Source of the DNA: Bacillus sp. B-jedd
GTDB taxonomy: Bacteria > Bacillota > Bacilli > Bacillales > Cytobacillaceae
Direction of reading: 5' to 3'
DNA: 64,000 nt
Assembly (NCBI RefSeq): GCF_000821085.1
Contig: NZ_CCXR01000001.1
Location: 2,749,001-2,813,000 of the forward strand
In this document: piece by piece, positions 21,637-33,269 of the stretch
How positions within the stretch are numbered: the stretch's first letter is position 1
Layout: each line of letters opens with the position of its first letter
The notes under the pieces: generated by a model
Databases searched by the model: none
Told to the model about the DNA's origin: nothing
The model's input: the letters and a program-made list of their open reading frames with translations, nothing else
Translations under genes and position numbers: made by a program

Positions 21637-23899
21637 AAACTTGAGGCTGGTCATTGTAGCGTTTCTTTTCTTTATACGTAATCAGCACGCCTTTTTTCTT
21701 CAGTTCTTTCTTCTTCCATTCCACCCAAATCTGGGCAGCAATGAAAATAGAAGAATAAGTACCGATGAGAAGGCCGATGAGCAGGGCAAGCGAGAAGCTC
21801 CTAATCGATTCGCTGCCAAGGACAAGCAAGGCAACTACGGTAAAGGCGACTGTCATGACTGTGTTGACAGAACGGCCGAGTGTCTGCCGAATGCTTGTAT
21901 TAACAACATCGTAAATATCCTCTGGCGTCTTCAGCCTGCGGCGCTTCTGCATGTTTTCCCTCATCCGGTCAAAGGTGACAATCGTATCGTTGATGGCATA
22001 ACCGACAACTGTCAGGACGGCCGCGATAAAGGTGATATCCACTTCCCATCTAATTATACTGAAGACCGGGAAGATGAAGAATGCAGCGAAAAGGAGCGCG
22101 ATGATGGCCGAAACCCCCATCGGAAGCTCGAATCGGAAAGCAACGAACACAATCAGCCCAAGTGATGCAATCAACAGGGCAATCATTGCATTTTTCGCAA
22201 GCTCCTTGCCGACCGTTGGAGAAACGCTGTTTACTGTCGGGTCTTCCCCGAAAGTCTTATGCATTTCTGTTTTAAGCTTCGTTACCTCTTCTTTCGAAAA
22301 ATCTTCTTTGAACCTGGCGACGCCAATATTTTTCTTATCTCCTGAGATAACGATATCGTCCGTTTCAAAACCGGCCTTTTTCAGCTCGCTAGAAACCTTT
22401 TCCGACGTTAAAGGGCTTTTTGACAGGATTTCCACTCTTGTTCCACTCGTGAAGTCAATGCCGAGATTCATCCGAAGGACAAGAAGGATGATGATTCCTA
22501 CCGCAACGATTGCAGCGGAGGCGGTGAAAAACGCTCGGCGTTTCTTAACAAAATCGAAACGGTCGAACTTAGTAGGCAGATCCAATGTATCCTTATTATC
22601 GGCAAGGCTGTAAATTTGATCCTTTTTCACGCCGAACCAGCCTGACTTCTTGTTCAGGAAGCCGCTGTTTACCCAAAGGCCGAGCAACCATCTTGATACA
22701 TAAACATTCGTAAAGAAGCTTCCGAGAATACCGATAATCAAGCTTGTCGCAAACCCTTTAACCGAGCTTGTCCCGTAAAAGAACAGGACTGCGGCGGCAA
22801 GCAGGGTTGTCAGGTTGGCATCCGTAATCGCGGATAGTGAGTTTTCGTTTCCGGCCTTGAACGCGGCCTTGATCGATTTCCCAACCTTTATCTCTTCCTT
22901 GATCCGTTCATAGGTGATGATATTGGCGTCTACCGCCATCCCGACACCAAGGATGAGGGCTGCTATACCAGGAAGCGTGAGTACCACATTCAGCCAATCA
23001 AATATCAGTAAAGTCAGGAACATATAAATTGTCAATGTAATTGTTGCAATGAAGCCCGGGAACCTGTAGTAGCCGATCATGAAAGCAAAAATTGCAAAAA
23101 TCCCGACGAGCCCGGCAAAAATGGTCTTGTCCATTGCCTGCTCCCCGAATTTCGCGCCGACAGAGGTTGAATAAATTTCAGTCAACTTGACAGGCAGCGC
23201 GCCAGCATTCAGCAGGTTCGCAAGTGTCGTAGCTTCTTCCGGAGTAAACTTACCCGTAATCTGGACTGAATTAGTATTCAATACTTTCGAAACGCTCGGA
23301 GCCGAAAGGAAGCCCGGTTCTGGTTTCGTTACTTCTTCTTTGAATGAGTCTTTTCCTTCTTCAAAATCAAGCCAAATAACTAATACGTTATTAGGTGCAT
23401 TATTAAGGATTTCCTCTGTTACCTGGCGGAATTTATCCGCGCTTTTCAATTTCAGGGAAACGCTCGGATTGCCATTTTCGTCAAAAGACTGCTTCGCGCC
23501 TCCTTGGACAAGGTCAGTCCCATCCAGCATAACTTTATCGTTATAATCCCTGAAGCTTAAGTTGGCTTCCGTTGAAAGAATCTCACGGGCTTTAGCCTGG
23601 TCGGTCACCCCCGCAAGCTGGACCCTGATCCTGTCTTTCCCTTCAATCTGGATATTCGGCTCGCTGACGCCCAGCACGTTGATCCTTTTGTCAAGCGCTT
23701 CAGCCGTGCTTGCCAGCGCGTTCTGGTCGATTTTCTGGCCTTTCTTAGCCGGTTCGACTTTATAAAGAATTTCAAACCCGCCCTGAAGATCGAGGCCTAG
23801 TTTGATATCGTTCAAGATATTTTTCGATGTGGCCCCAATCAGGCCTCCGACTATGAGGATTATTAGAAAAAATGCCACGATCCTGTTGCGCTTAACCAT
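21635..23899 (-). CDS. secDF: Protein translocase subunits SecD and SecF fused (SecDF)
   Basis: Membrane component that uses the proton gradient to assist SecYEG-mediated export. One 754-residue chain contains SecD (about 1-430) followed by SecF (about 450-750), each with a transmembrane helix, a large extracellular domain and five more helices. SecD signatures include LGLDLQGGFE, DKRINVLGV and VGMAVDANIITYERIKEE; SecF signatures include LGIDFTSG, VGYAINDTIVTFDRMREN. The fused form is typical of Bacillus (737 residues in B. subtilis). YajC, a usual partner, is encoded 3.5 kb away. The start at 23899 matches family N-termini. Confidence 0.97.
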   Translation of the reverse strand: MVKRNRIVAFFLIILIVGGLIGATSKNILNDIKLGLDLQGGFEILYKVEPAKKGQKIDQNALASTAEALDKRINVLGVSEPNIQIEGKDRIRVQLAGVTDQAKAREILSTEANLSFRDYNDKVMLDGTDLVQGGAKQSFDENGNPSVSLKLKSADKFRQVTEEILNNAPNNVLVIWLDFEEGKDSFKEEVTKPEPGFLSAPSVSKVLNTNSVQITGKFTPEEATTLANLLNAGALPVKLTEIYSTSVGAKFGEQAMDKTIFAGLVGIFAIFAFMIGYYRFPGFIATITLTIYMFLTLLIFDWLNVVLTLPGIAALILGVGMAVDANIITYERIKEEIKVGKSIKAAFKAGNENSLSAITDANLTTLLAAAVLFFYGTSSVKGFATSLIIGILGSFFTNVYVSRWLLGLWVNSGFLNKKSGWFGVKKDQIYSLADNKDTLDLPTKFDRFDFVKKRRAFFTASAAIVAVGIIILLVLRMNLGIDFTSGTRVEILSKSPLTSEKVSSELKKAGFETDDIVISGDKKNIGVARFKEDFSKEEVTKLKTEMHKTFGEDPTVNSVSPTVGKELAKNAMIALLIASLGLIVFVAFRFELPMGVSAIIALLFAAFFIFPVFSIIRWEVDITFIAAVLTVVGYAINDTIVTFDRMRENMQKRRRLKTPEDIYDVVNTSIRQTLGRSVNTVMTVAFTVVALLVLGSESIRSFSLALLIGLLIGTYSSIFIAAQIWVEWKKKELKKKGVLITYKEKKRYNDQPQV

Positions 23900-24025
23900 T
23901 CTGCCGTTCCTCCTTCAATTCCTGAAAACTATACCAATGATTCAATAAGTCCAATATTCTCATTATGAATTATCAAGAAATTCCTGTCAATTTGTGATTG
24001 GTAACATTTTTGCCTCCTGCCGAAT

Positions 24026-24054
24026 ATAAAAGGCCCCGCCTTGAAAGCGGAGCC
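24026..24054 (-). terminator. Terminator of comN
   Basis: Minus strand: GGCTCCGC pairs with GCGGGGCC (one G-U), loop TTTCAAG, then TTTTA. Confidence 0.7.
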
Positions 24055-24067
24055 GGAAGAAACGGTA

Positions 24068-24364
24068 CTACTTCAGCAGCTCTTTCCAATCTTCTTCATT
24101 ATCAAAAGAAAAAGGAGATTCCTTGTAAGTTTCGATTGTTGCATAGCTGATGAAATCACTCATTTTTACAGACAGGACATCCTGCACGATTTCATGGAGC
24201 TGTTGTTCCTCTTTGATCTTCCTCCATTTTTTATTAATAAGATAACCCCAAAGCTCATCACTGGAAATGGAATTATTCCCGAGCAGGCGAAATTCCTCCA
24301 GTTTGCTTTGGAGGGCTGGCGCAAGTGTTCCGCGGTACTGTTCATATGTATGCCCGTTTACCAT
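24068..24364 (-). CDS. comN: ComN-family post-transcriptional regulator
   Basis: A 98-residue soluble protein of the ComN (YrzD, post-transcriptional regulator) family. In B. subtilis ComN acts on the comE competence mRNA and localises through DivIVA. The length, the N-terminal Y-x-x-Y motif region, the central segment ELWGYLINKKWRK and the acidic C-terminus match the family. The position between secDF and spoVB is the same as in B. subtilis. Fits with a cell that also assembles pilin-like fibres, but a target here is not visible. Its start at 24364 follows GGAGGGGCAAA. Confidence 0.88.
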   Translation of the reverse strand: MVNGHTYEQYRGTLAPALQSKLEEFRLLGNNSISSDELWGYLINKKWRKIKEEQQLHEIVQDVLSVKMSDFISYATIETYKESPFSFDNEEDWKELLK

Positions 24365-24481
24365 TTTGCCCCTCCAGTTACAGTTTGTCTTTTTTTAATC
24401 GGCCCTGGTGTCTGTTTGTCCATCTCGATGCATATAGTTAATTGTATATGAAATCCGCAATTTTGAGAAGGTGGGAAACGG

Positions 24482-26044
24482 ATGTCGAAGTTTTTAAAAG
24501 GGACAGCGATCCTGCTCCTCGCAGGCTTCATAACGAGAATCCTCGGCTTTATAAACCGTATTGCGATCGCGAGATTTATAGGGGAAGAAGGGGTCGGCCT
24601 TTATATGATGGCCTACCCGTCCCTTGTCCTGGTCATCACCATCACCCAATTCGGCCTGCCGGTTGCAATATCCAAGAACATTGCCGAAGCTGAGGCGCGC
24701 GGCGAGTATGGCAAGATCAAAAAGATCCTCGTCGTCTCCCTCGCGACTACATTGACTTTATCGGCGATTTTCACACCCGCGCTCATCCTTCTCGCCCCAT
24801 GGCTTTCGGAAACCCTGTTTACAGATAACCGGACTTATTACCCATTAATCGCCATTGCTCCGGTTGTGCCTGTTATCGCTGTTTCTTCCGTCCTGAGGGG
24901 GTACTTCCAGGGAAGGCAAAACATGAAACCGGCCGCCTATTCCCAAATCCTTGAGCAGTTTTTCAGGATTATCCTGATCGCAGTCATGACAAAAGCGTTT
25001 TTGCCTTACGGAATCGAATACGCGGCAGCCGGAGCAATGCTGTCGGCTGTAATTGGCGAAATAGTTTCGTTCATTTATTTGCTAACAGCTTTCAAGCTAA
25101 AGAAAAAATTCCGCCTGAGAAAGGACTTTTTTAAATTTGTCCGCTCTGGAAAACAGCCTTTCCGGGAATTAATGAATGTGGCTGTACCGACAACTGGCAG
25201 CAGGATGATCGGTTCGATTTCCTGGTTTTTCGAACCGATTGTCGTGTCACACAGCCTCGGGCTCGCAGGAGTGGCGGCTACAATTGCAACAAAGCAATAT
25301 GGCGCGCTCACTGGTTTTGCAATGCCGTTGCTGCTCCTTCCTTCTTTCATTACCTATTCGCTCGCTACCTCCCTAGTTCCGGCGATCAGTGAAGCAAACT
25401 CGAAAAATGATGGAAGATTGATTGAACACCGGCTGCAGCAATCTTTAAGGCTGTCTTTTTTGACAGGCGGGATTTCTGTGGCAGTTCTCTATGTCCTTGC
25501 GGAACCTTTAATGCTCTTGATGTACGGCTCCGAAAATGGCGCGCATTTCATTCGGATCATGGCACCTTTCTTTTTGTTTTATTATTATCAAGGCCCCCTT
25601 CAGGCAGCCTTGCAGGCATTGAATCTCGCCCGGGCGGCAATGTTCAACAGCCTAATCGGTTCTGTTGTCAAAACGGCGGTGATATTTGCCCTCGCCTCCC
25701 AGCCGGCATTCGGGATAAACGGAGCCGCACTAGGAATTATTACCGGCTTCGTCCTCGTGACAATGCTCCATTTTGCGACAGTCTTAAAAAGGATTTCGTT
25801 CACTTTTTATTTTATGGAATATGCCAAAGCTTTCATGGCAATCATCGCAGCCGGCCTCTGCGGCTCTTTCCTTTATACTGGCATGCCGTCCTCTATTCCC
25901 CTGTTAAACAGGGTAGTGCTGGCTATTCTTTGCATGATGGCTGTTTATACAGTTCTTATTTTATTTCTAAAGCTCATTAAACAGGGGGAACTGAAAAAAA
26001 TCCCGCTAGTAGGAGGATTTTTGGCAAAATTGGCCTTCAGGTAA
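24482..26044 (+). CDS. spoVB: Stage V sporulation protein B (MOP-superfamily flippase)
   Basis: A 520-residue polytopic membrane protein of the polysaccharide/MATE-like exporter superfamily, with about 14 hydrophobic segments. SpoVB is needed for spore cortex synthesis and is thought to flip lipid-linked peptidoglycan precursors. Family segments include the N-terminal GFITRILGFINRIAIARFIGEE-type helix start, RGYFQGRQNM near residue 143 and KQYGALTGFAMPLLLLPSF in the middle. The ATG at 24482 has AAGGTGGG upstream. Location next to comN and the DUF421 gene is as in B. subtilis. MurJ-type paralogs are related, but length and context favour SpoVB. Confidence 0.93.
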   Translation: MSKFLKGTAILLLAGFITRILGFINRIAIARFIGEEGVGLYMMAYPSLVLVITITQFGLPVAISKNIAEAEARGEYGKIKKILVVSLATTLTLSAIFTPALILLAPWLSETLFTDNRTYYPLIAIAPVVPVIAVSSVLRGYFQGRQNMKPAAYSQILEQFFRIILIAVMTKAFLPYGIEYAAAGAMLSAVIGEIVSFIYLLTAFKLKKKFRLRKDFFKFVRSGKQPFRELMNVAVPTTGSRMIGSISWFFEPIVVSHSLGLAGVAATIATKQYGALTGFAMPLLLLPSFITYSLATSLVPAISEANSKNDGRLIEHRLQQSLRLSFLTGGISVAVLYVLAEPLMLLMYGSENGAHFIRIMAPFFLFYYYQGPLQAALQALNLARAAMFNSLIGSVVKTAVIFALASQPAFGINGAALGIITGFVLVTMLHFATVLKRISFTFYFMEYAKAFMAIIAAGLCGSFLYTGMPSSIPLLNRVVLAILCMMAVYTVLILFLKLIKQGELKKIPLVGGFLAKLAFR

Positions 26045-26098
26045 GAGTGGGCAATCAATTGGGAACTTTCACTTTGCCATAAAGTTAAAGCAAAATTA

Positions 26099-26126
26099 GG
26101 CTGGCAGAAAACACTGCCAGCCCTTT
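26099..26126 (+). terminator. Terminator shared by spoVB and the DUF421 gene
   Basis: GGCTGGCAG (26099-26107) pairs perfectly with CTGCCAGCC (26114-26122), followed by CTTTA on the plus strand and TAATTTTG on the minus strand. Probably works for both converging genes. Confidence 0.75.
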
Positions 26127-26793
26127 ACTCGGTGCTATTCTTATCAAAGTAAATTTCCCCCTGGTCATAACTGCAAAAGGAAATGTCCCTTATTTCAGGC
26201 GCGTCGATCTTCTTTAACTCGCTTTTCAGCCAATCCGCTGTTTTATTGATCCTCTGCAGATTTTCCTCCTGGATAACTCCGTCAACGATGAGCGGCATGG
26301 TGATATCCCCTTGGACCTGCTTTTTATTTTTCTTTTTCTTAGGTTCCTTTTTAAAGACGGAAAGCTTTCCGGTTGATTCCAGAATGGCAAATTCGACATC
26401 TGAAATATTTCTTATATCCTTCTCACGCAGCTGTACAAGGAGATCATCAAAATTGTACCGCTGCTTTTTCATCGCCTTTTCATCAATTTTTCCTTTGTTG
26501 ATGATGATAGTGGGCCTGCCGTCAATCATATCTCTGAACCTTTTACTTTTAAGGGATATGTAAGAAAAGATGATTTGCAGGACGACAATCGCGATGATTG
26601 GAATCAAGGTATGGAAAAGATGATCTTGGGTGTTTTCAATTGCCATTGAGGCAATTTCAGCCAGCATGATTGTCACGACAAGGTCAAAAACACTTAGCTC
26701 CCCTACTTCCCTTTTACCCATTAATCGAAAGGTAACGATCATGAGAATATACACAAGTATTGTCCGAAAGAGTATTTCCCAATGATGAGCCAT
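26125..26793 (-). CDS. DUF421 membrane protein (YetF/YrbG-like)
   Basis: A 222-residue protein with three N-terminal membrane helices (about 7-25, 40-58, 65-80) and a cytosolic C-terminal part. It carries the YetF-family segments RLMGKREVGELS and FDLVVTIMLAEIAS, the PTIIINKGKID strand and the YNFDDLLVQLREKDI motif. A lysine-rich stretch (KKEPKKKKNKKQ) interrupts the C-terminal domain. The family is common in spore formers; some paralogs act in spore membranes, but no activity is proven for this one. Equivalent in position to B. subtilis yrbG. Confidence 0.85.
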   Translation of the reverse strand: MAHHWEILFRTILVYILMIVTFRLMGKREVGELSVFDLVVTIMLAEIASMAIENTQDHLFHTLIPIIAIVVLQIIFSYISLKSKRFRDMIDGRPTIIINKGKIDEKAMKKQRYNFDDLLVQLREKDIRNISDVEFAILESTGKLSVFKKEPKKKKNKKQVQGDITMPLIVDGVIQEENLQRINKTADWLKSELKKIDAPEIRDISFCSYDQGEIYFDKNSTE

Positions 26794-26964
26794 AGTGCCG
26801 CCTCCCGGAAATCGATATCCTTTAGTGTCTGCCTGATTCGATTAATAAATACGGTACTTTTTCCCATTCACCAAAAAGAAATACATTCTAAAAACTCGTT
26901 TAGCGAATATGCTTGTACTAGGGAACTATCGCTAAAAACAGGTGCGGGCGGAAAGGAGAGGGTT

Positions 26965-27357
26965 ATGATCGAGACAAGAAGCATTGGGAGGGGCATCCTC
27001 TATGGGCTGATTTTCATTTTTGCATTCGCAATCATCAACTCGCTGATTTTTTCATTAATTTTGCGATTCACATCAGTCAGGGAACTGTCGCTGGAGTACA
27101 TTATCACAGCAATGTCCTTTATCGGGCTTTTTGGAGGCGGCTTTCTAGCAGGGGGCAAAGTAGGGGAAAGAGGCTGGCTTCTGGGTGGCCTTACCGGGCT
27201 GCTTTATTCATCGATTGTCTTTTTGTTTCAATTTCTTGGGTACGACAGATTGTTTGATGGCGAACAGATTGTTTATCATATATGTTATATCCTCATTTCC
27301 ATGATGGGCGGCATACTGGGCGTCAATATTGCGTCGCCGAAAAGGATTCCTTCTTAA
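26965..27357 (+). CDS. TIGR04086-family membrane protein (YrzE-like)
   Basis: A 130-residue protein with four predicted membrane helices and small-residue-rich turns (GLFGGGFLAGGKVGERGW), typical of the TIGR04086 family of uncharacterised Bacillus membrane proteins. The ATG at 26965 is chosen because GAAAGGAGAGGG lies just before it; an open frame extends 183 bases upstream without a ribosome site. B. subtilis has yrzE at the same point between yajC and yrbG. No function is known. Confidence 0.82.
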   Translation: MIETRSIGRGILYGLIFIFAFAIINSLIFSLILRFTSVRELSLEYIITAMSFIGLFGGGFLAGGKVGERGWLLGGLTGLLYSSIVFLFQFLGYDRLFDGEQIVYHICYILISMMGGILGVNIASPKRIPS

Positions 27358-27376
27358 ATTCAGTTTTAATACGGCA

Positions 27377-27412
27377 AAAGGCATTCCACTTTTCAGCGGA
27401 ATGCCTTTTTTC
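27377..27412 (+). terminator. Terminator shared by the yrzE-like gene and yajC
   Basis: An 11-bp perfect stem, AAAGGCATTCC (27377-27387) with GGAATGCCTTT (27398-27408), followed by TTTCG on the plus strand; the minus-strand reading ends in TTTTGCC. Confidence 0.85.
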
Positions 27413-27420
27413 GCAGCTTA

Positions 27421-27705
27421 TTATGCGTTAGAAGTTTCAGAAGCAACAACATCGCGAATCGCCGCGCGATCATATGTAAGTCTGCTTCCATCTCCACAGC
27501 GGATGACAACTTTGTTTTCATCCAGTGAATCCACAAAGCCATGAAGGCCGCCGATCGTTACGACGCGGTCCCCCTTTTTCAGTTCACTTTGCATATTCTG
27601 AACTGCTTTCTGGCGTTTCTGCTGCGGACGGATCAATAGAAAATAAAATAGGACGAACATTAGGATTAATGGCCCTATTGTATTAAGTAGATTTCCACCA
27701 CCCAT
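27421..27705 (-). CDS. yajC: Preprotein translocase subunit YajC
   Basis: A 94-residue single-pass membrane protein that associates with SecDF and SecYEG. The N-terminal helix (IGPLILMFVLFYFLLI) is followed by the family signature RPQQKRQKAVQNM and a small beta-rich domain (KKGDRVVTIGGLHG). The ATG at 27705 has AAAGGAGG seven bases upstream; an upstream in-frame ATG has no such site. It lies 30 bp downstream of tgt, a very common arrangement (queA-tgt-yajC). Confidence 0.95.
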   Translation of the reverse strand: MGGGNLLNTIGPLILMFVLFYFLLIRPQQKRQKAVQNMQSELKKGDRVVTIGGLHGFVDSLDENKVVIRCGDGSRLTYDRAAIRDVVASETSNA

Positions 27706-27734
27706 TTCATAACCTCCTTTCCAGTACACTCTAT

Positions 27735-29916
<2,182 letters not shown>

Positions 29917-29970
29917 TTTTTCCGCATCCTAACGTTATTTACTGGTTGGAAACCGGAAAACCAACCGCGA

Positions 29971-30177
29971 TCAGCGAAACTTTCCGATTACCATGAAAAT
30001 AAGTGACAGCACAATACTGATAACAATCGAAGTGACAACCGGAAAATAAAAAGTTGTATTTCCCTTCTTGATCAAAATATCCCCCGGCAATTTCCCAAGG
30101 TTGAAAATCGGCATCAGCAGCCCGATCAGAAAAATAATCGCGCCGATTGCCATCAGCATTTTAGATAAGCCTGTCAT
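29971..30177 (-). CDS. DUF2905 small membrane protein
   Basis: A 68-residue protein with two membrane helices flanking a short loop that carries the family motif LGKLPGDI. Its start overlaps the ruvB stop by 4 bases, so it is translationally coupled to ruvB. The DUF2905 gene follows ruvAB in many Bacillus; no function is known. Confidence 0.88.
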   Translation of the reverse strand: MTGLSKMLMAIGAIIFLIGLLMPIFNLGKLPGDILIKKGNTTFYFPVVTSIVISIVLSLIFMVIGKFR

Positions 30178-31175
30178 CTTTTCGGCACCTCCATATGGAA
30201 ATGGCGATAAACAAGGTCAGTGACAACCCTGCCCCTCGGCGTCCGCTGCAGAAAGCCAATCTGCAGCAGATATGGTTCATATACATCCTCAATCGTATCC
30301 GATTCTTCACCAATTGAGGCCGCTATCGTATCAAGGCCTACCGGACCGCCGCGGAACTTCTCGATAATCGCTGTCAGCAGCTTATGGTCTATGTGATCAA
30401 GTCCAAGCCTGTCAACCTGGAGAAGTTCCAAGGCCTCATCCGCCATCGCAAGGTCTATCTCCCCGTTTCCTCTTACCTGGGCAAAATCGCGGACCCTGCG
30501 CAGCAGCCTGTTCGCAATCCTTGGGGTTCCCCGCGACCGTCTGGCGATTTCTGCCGCTGCTGTCCCGCTGATTTCCGTCGTCAGGATTTCAGCCGTCCTC
30601 TCGATGATTTCCTTTAATTGCTCTTCCTTATAATACTCAAGACGGGATAAAACGCCAAATCTGTCCCTCAGAGGAGCGGAAATGGCACCCGCCCTCGTGG
30701 TCGCTCCCACCAAGGTGAAGGGCGGCAGGTCAAGCCGGACGGAGCGGGCTTCTGGTCCTTTGCCGATCACGATATCCAGGCAAAAATCCTCCATGGCAGG
30801 GTAGAGGACCTCCTCAATCGATCGCGGAAGACGATGGATTTCATCGATAAACAAAACATCACCAGGCTCCAAGGACGACAATATCGCCGCGAGGTCGCCT
30901 GGCCGCTCTATCGCAGGGCCTGACGTTGTCCTTAGGTTAACGCCCATTTCGTTTGCAATAATGGCCGCAAGAGTAGTTTTTCCCAAACCGGGTGGCCCGT
31001 ATAACAATACATGGTCCAATGTTTCCTTGCGCATCAGGGCAGCCTGGATAAACACCTCCAGATTAGCCTTTACTTTGTCCTGGCCGATATACTGGCTAAG
31101 CGTCTGGGGCCTCAGGCTTGTCTCAAAGACAATATCCTGCTGGTCCGCTTCACTTGAAATGACTCTATCTTCCAT
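30174..31175 (-). CDS. ruvB: Holliday junction branch migration helicase RuvB
   Basis: Hexameric AAA+ motor that drives branch migration with RuvA. Walker A GPPGLGKT is at residues 60-67, Walker B is LFIDEIHR, sensor 1 is GATTRAG, and a C-terminal winged helix includes [12 protein letters not shown] and RTPRGR. The ATG at 31175 gives 333 residues (334 in B. subtilis). A TTG nine bases upstream is also in frame, but the AGG ribosome site would overlap it. It directly follows ruvA, ten bases away. Confidence 0.97.
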   Translation of the reverse strand: MEDRVISSEADQQDIVFETSLRPQTLSQYIGQDKVKANLEVFIQAALMRKETLDHVLLYGPPGLGKTTLAAIIANEMGVNLRTTSGPAIERPGDLAAILSSLEPGDVLFIDEIHRLPRSIEEVLYPAMEDFCLDIVIGKGPEARSVRLDLPPFTLVGATTRAGAISAPLRDRFGVLSRLEYYKEEQLKEIIERTAEILTTEISGTAAAEIARRSRGTPRIANRLLRRVRDFAQVRGNGEIDLAMADEALELLQVDRLGLDHIDHKLLTAIIEKFRGGPVGLDTIAASIGEESDTIEDVYEPYLLQIGFLQRTPRGRVVTDLVYRHFHMEVPKR

Positions 31176-31185
31176 TACGATCAAC

Positions 31186-31797
31186 CTACTTTAAAAGCCG
31201 CTGCAGGGCTTTTTTGATATATTGGTCCGTTGACAAGGTTTCTTTTCGCAGCTCGGCGGAAATTTTATTGATTTCCCTTTCTGAATATCCGAGTGCCTTC
31301 AAAGCCAATACAGCTTCCTCGAATTCCTTCGTGCCGCTCTGCGCGGCAGGCATCCCGTCATCTTGATTGAACAGGTCAGGGAACAAATTCGGAGTAATAT
31401 GCTGGAGCTTCCCTTTTAGGTCGAGGATCATCTGGCGCGCGGTTTTTTTCCCGACGCCCGGAAATTTGACTAGGAATGCCTCATCTTCATTTTCAATCGC
31501 CGTTACAACCTGCTTTGGCTCGCCAAAAGCAAGAATCGCCAGCGCACCTTTAGGCCCGATGCCGGAAACACTAAGCAGTTTCGTGAAAAGGGTTTTTTCC
31601 TCCCTTGTCGCGAATCCGAACAGCCCCATAACATCCTGCCTGACATAATGATACACATATACAGTGACTTCAGTACCGGTTTTGCCGGCATAAGCAAAGG
31701 GATTTGGCGTCGCAATCTGCCAGCCGATGCCCGAATTTTCGACTACTATGTACTCCGGACCTACAAAATCCACTTTCCCCCTAATAAATTCAAACAA
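31186..31797 (-). CDS. ruvA: Holliday junction DNA-binding protein RuvA
   Basis: Tetrameric junction-binding partner of RuvB, 203 residues. It has the N-terminal OB fold ([16 protein letters not shown]), two helix-hairpin-helix motifs ([12 protein letters not shown] and [12 protein letters not shown]) and a C-terminal three-helix domain that contacts RuvB ([16 protein letters not shown]). Followed by ruvB with 10 bases between. No ruvC is present, as expected in Firmicutes, which use RecU. Confidence 0.97.
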   Translation of the reverse strand: MFEFIRGKVDFVGPEYIVVENSGIGWQIATPNPFAYAGKTGTEVTVYVYHYVRQDVMGLFGFATREEKTLFTKLLSVSGIGPKGALAILAFGEPKQVVTAIENEDEAFLVKFPGVGKKTARQMILDLKGKLQHITPNLFPDLFNQDDGMPAAQSGTKEFEEAVLALKALGYSEREINKISAELRKETLSTDQYIKKALQRLLK

Positions 31798-31865
31798 TAT
31801 CCTCTCTCCTCTTTCTTGCTGTATCTCATTCTACCATACTATTTTTATTTGTTTGAAGAAAATAG

Positions 31866-31895
31866 TTGCTTTTACCAGTCTCCATTCCTTATAAT
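31866..31895 (+). promoter_or_regulatory. Promoter of the lipoprotein gene
   Basis: TTGCTT (31866-31871), an 18-base spacer and consensus TATAAT (31890-31895). The start of transcription would be about 30 bases before the ATG at 31934. Confidence 0.7.
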
Positions 31896-31933
31896 TAGAA
31901 AGGTTTTAATATTCAGATTGGGGGTTTTTGGAA

Positions 31934-32455
31934 ATGAAGAAATTATTCGCATTGCTTGCAGTTTTCACTTTGGCGTTTGCGGTAATCGGCTGTTCCAACA
32001 AGGAAGAGTCAAAAGGCGCCGATGATACAAAGAAAGAAGAAAACAAAGCAGAGCTCACTGATCAAGTGAAATCAAAAATGTACAACGCGGTCCGCATGGC
32101 AGAAAATAAAGTCAACACAGTTTATGCCCATGACACGGATGAAGATGGCGAAACACCGCTCTTAAATGCAACTTTTGCAGACGAAGCCGCTGCTGAGACA
32201 TTCCTTACGAAGTATTACAGCGAAGATGTGGCTAAGAAAATTTCCAGCCACTATTCCACTGGAGAAAAAAACAAAGACGGCAGGCCAATCGAAAAAGCCG
32301 ACCCGTTCTTTGCAAAGCCAATCTCCGATACAACCCAGGACGAAGTAACAATTGAAGGCGACGCAAACAAAGGCACAGTTAAAACAAAAGACAACGTTAC
32401 ATACACTGTTGAGCTGAAAGACGGCCAATACGTTGTAACAGGCGTTGAAAGCTAA
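31934..32455 (+). CDS. Putative lipoprotein of unknown function
   Basis: A 173-residue protein with a lipoprotein signal: MKK, a hydrophobic stretch and the lipobox VIGC with lipidation at C20. A charged linker rich in Lys and Glu follows, then a domain of about 130 residues with alternating beta-like segments and no recognised motif or cysteine. It should be attached to the outer face of the membrane. The ATG at 31934 is preferred over a TTG six bases upstream. It has its own promoter and terminator and sits between ruvA and bofC, where B. subtilis has no such gene. I do not recognise the family. Confidence 0.8.
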   Translation: MKKLFALLAVFTLAFAVIGCSNKEESKGADDTKKEENKAELTDQVKSKMYNAVRMAENKVNTVYAHDTDEDGETPLLNATFADEAAAETFLTKYYSEDVAKKISSHYSTGEKNKDGRPIEKADPFFAKPISDTTQDEVTIEGDANKGTVKTKDNVTYTVELKDGQYVVTGVES

Positions 32456-32466
32456 TAAACCGCAAG

Positions 32467-32501
32467 AAGACCAGGCTGATGGCAGCCTGGTCTTTATTTT
32501 T
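32467..32501 (+). terminator. Terminator of the lipoprotein gene
   Basis: A perfect 12-bp stem, AAGACCAGGCTG (32467-32478) with CAGCCTGGTCTT (32483-32494), loop ATGG, followed by TATTTTT. Confidence 0.9.
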
Positions 32502-32526
32502 GGAATGCAGCAATGCTGCTAATCAG

Positions 32527-33048
32527 TCAATTCCGGCTTTCGTCACAGGCCGAATAAGGCTTGAAACTCTCGAGTACTTCCATATAACGGTCCCTCGTTC
32601 TGATTGGAATGCCTTTTTGCAGCTCAACCTGCTTCCGGCTTTCCAGCTTTTTTACATCAATTTGAAAAAAAGATTGAATGATTTGTGAATAGGGTGGTTT
32701 GCCGTTAAAAATCGCAAGGACTCCTTCATCATTAAGCCCGAAATAGCCATTTGCCTTAAGGAGAGGGGAAATATCCTCAACATGTTTCCTCAGCACAACC
32801 GACTCCCTGCCCACGTCGACAGCCGACCAATCTTTATATCGAGCCCAAAACTCCTCCCAGGAAGCAGCCGATACATCAGAATGCTCCTGACTGACCTCCC
32901 CGTCCACATACACCTTCTCTAGGGTGACCTTCAAACGAAGAGGATCCATCTGTCCGCCAGCATCCATCGCTGACCCGCACACAACCACCTCCGCGCCAAA
33001 CAGAAAAATGAAGAACACAGCTCCCAAAACCGCCGCCTTACGCTTCAT
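32527..33048 (-). CDS. bofC: BofC, forespore regulator of the sigma-K checkpoint
   Basis: Secreted from the forespore into the intermembrane space, where BofC protects SpoIVB and so delays sigma-K activation in the mother cell. The 173-residue protein has an N-terminal signal peptide (MKRKAAV plus a hydrophobic run ending VVVCGSA), then the two-lobed BofC fold. The family C-terminal region begins with GYFGLNDEGVLAIFNG and contains IQSFFQIDVKKLES. The ATG at 33048 follows AGAGGTGG. Position after ruvA matches B. subtilis. It belongs to the same pathway as SpoIVFA and SpoIVFB, encoded at 43-45 kb. Confidence 0.88.
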   Translation of the reverse strand: MKRKAAVLGAVFFIFLFGAEVVVCGSAMDAGGQMDPLRLKVTLEKVYVDGEVSQEHSDVSAASWEEFWARYKDWSAVDVGRESVVLRKHVEDISPLLKANGYFGLNDEGVLAIFNGKPPYSQIIQSFFQIDVKKLESRKQVELQKGIPIRTRDRYMEVLESFKPYSACDESRN

Positions 33049-33126
33049 CCAAACCACCTCTTCCACAAAAAATTAACCACCCCATCAAACCCATTCATAG
33101 CATTTCCCGAAATTGCCTAATTATGT

Positions 33127-33144
33127 GAAGCAGGGGATGGTTCC
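33127..33144. repeat. Short REP-like motif
   Basis: TGAAGCAGGGGATGGTTC here recurs with one change at 54895-54912 in another intergenic gap. It resembles short GGGGACGGTT motifs that I associate with dispersed repeats of Bacillus genomes. Evidence is two copies only. Confidence 0.4.
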
Positions 33145-33269
33145 AGTGTATCTTTCGCACCCTAAATAATTGCGGGGAGAATCGCTATTAAGCAGAAAGA
33201 CGGGAAACCATGACCATATAAGGAAACACCCGGCGGTCTTCTAAATTATGCACCTTTCACCGTTGGCCT

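Noticed and set aside
26782..26964. Upstream extension of the yrzE-like gene
   Set aside because: No ribosome site and it covers the divergent DUF421 gene start; the ATG at 26965 has a strong site.
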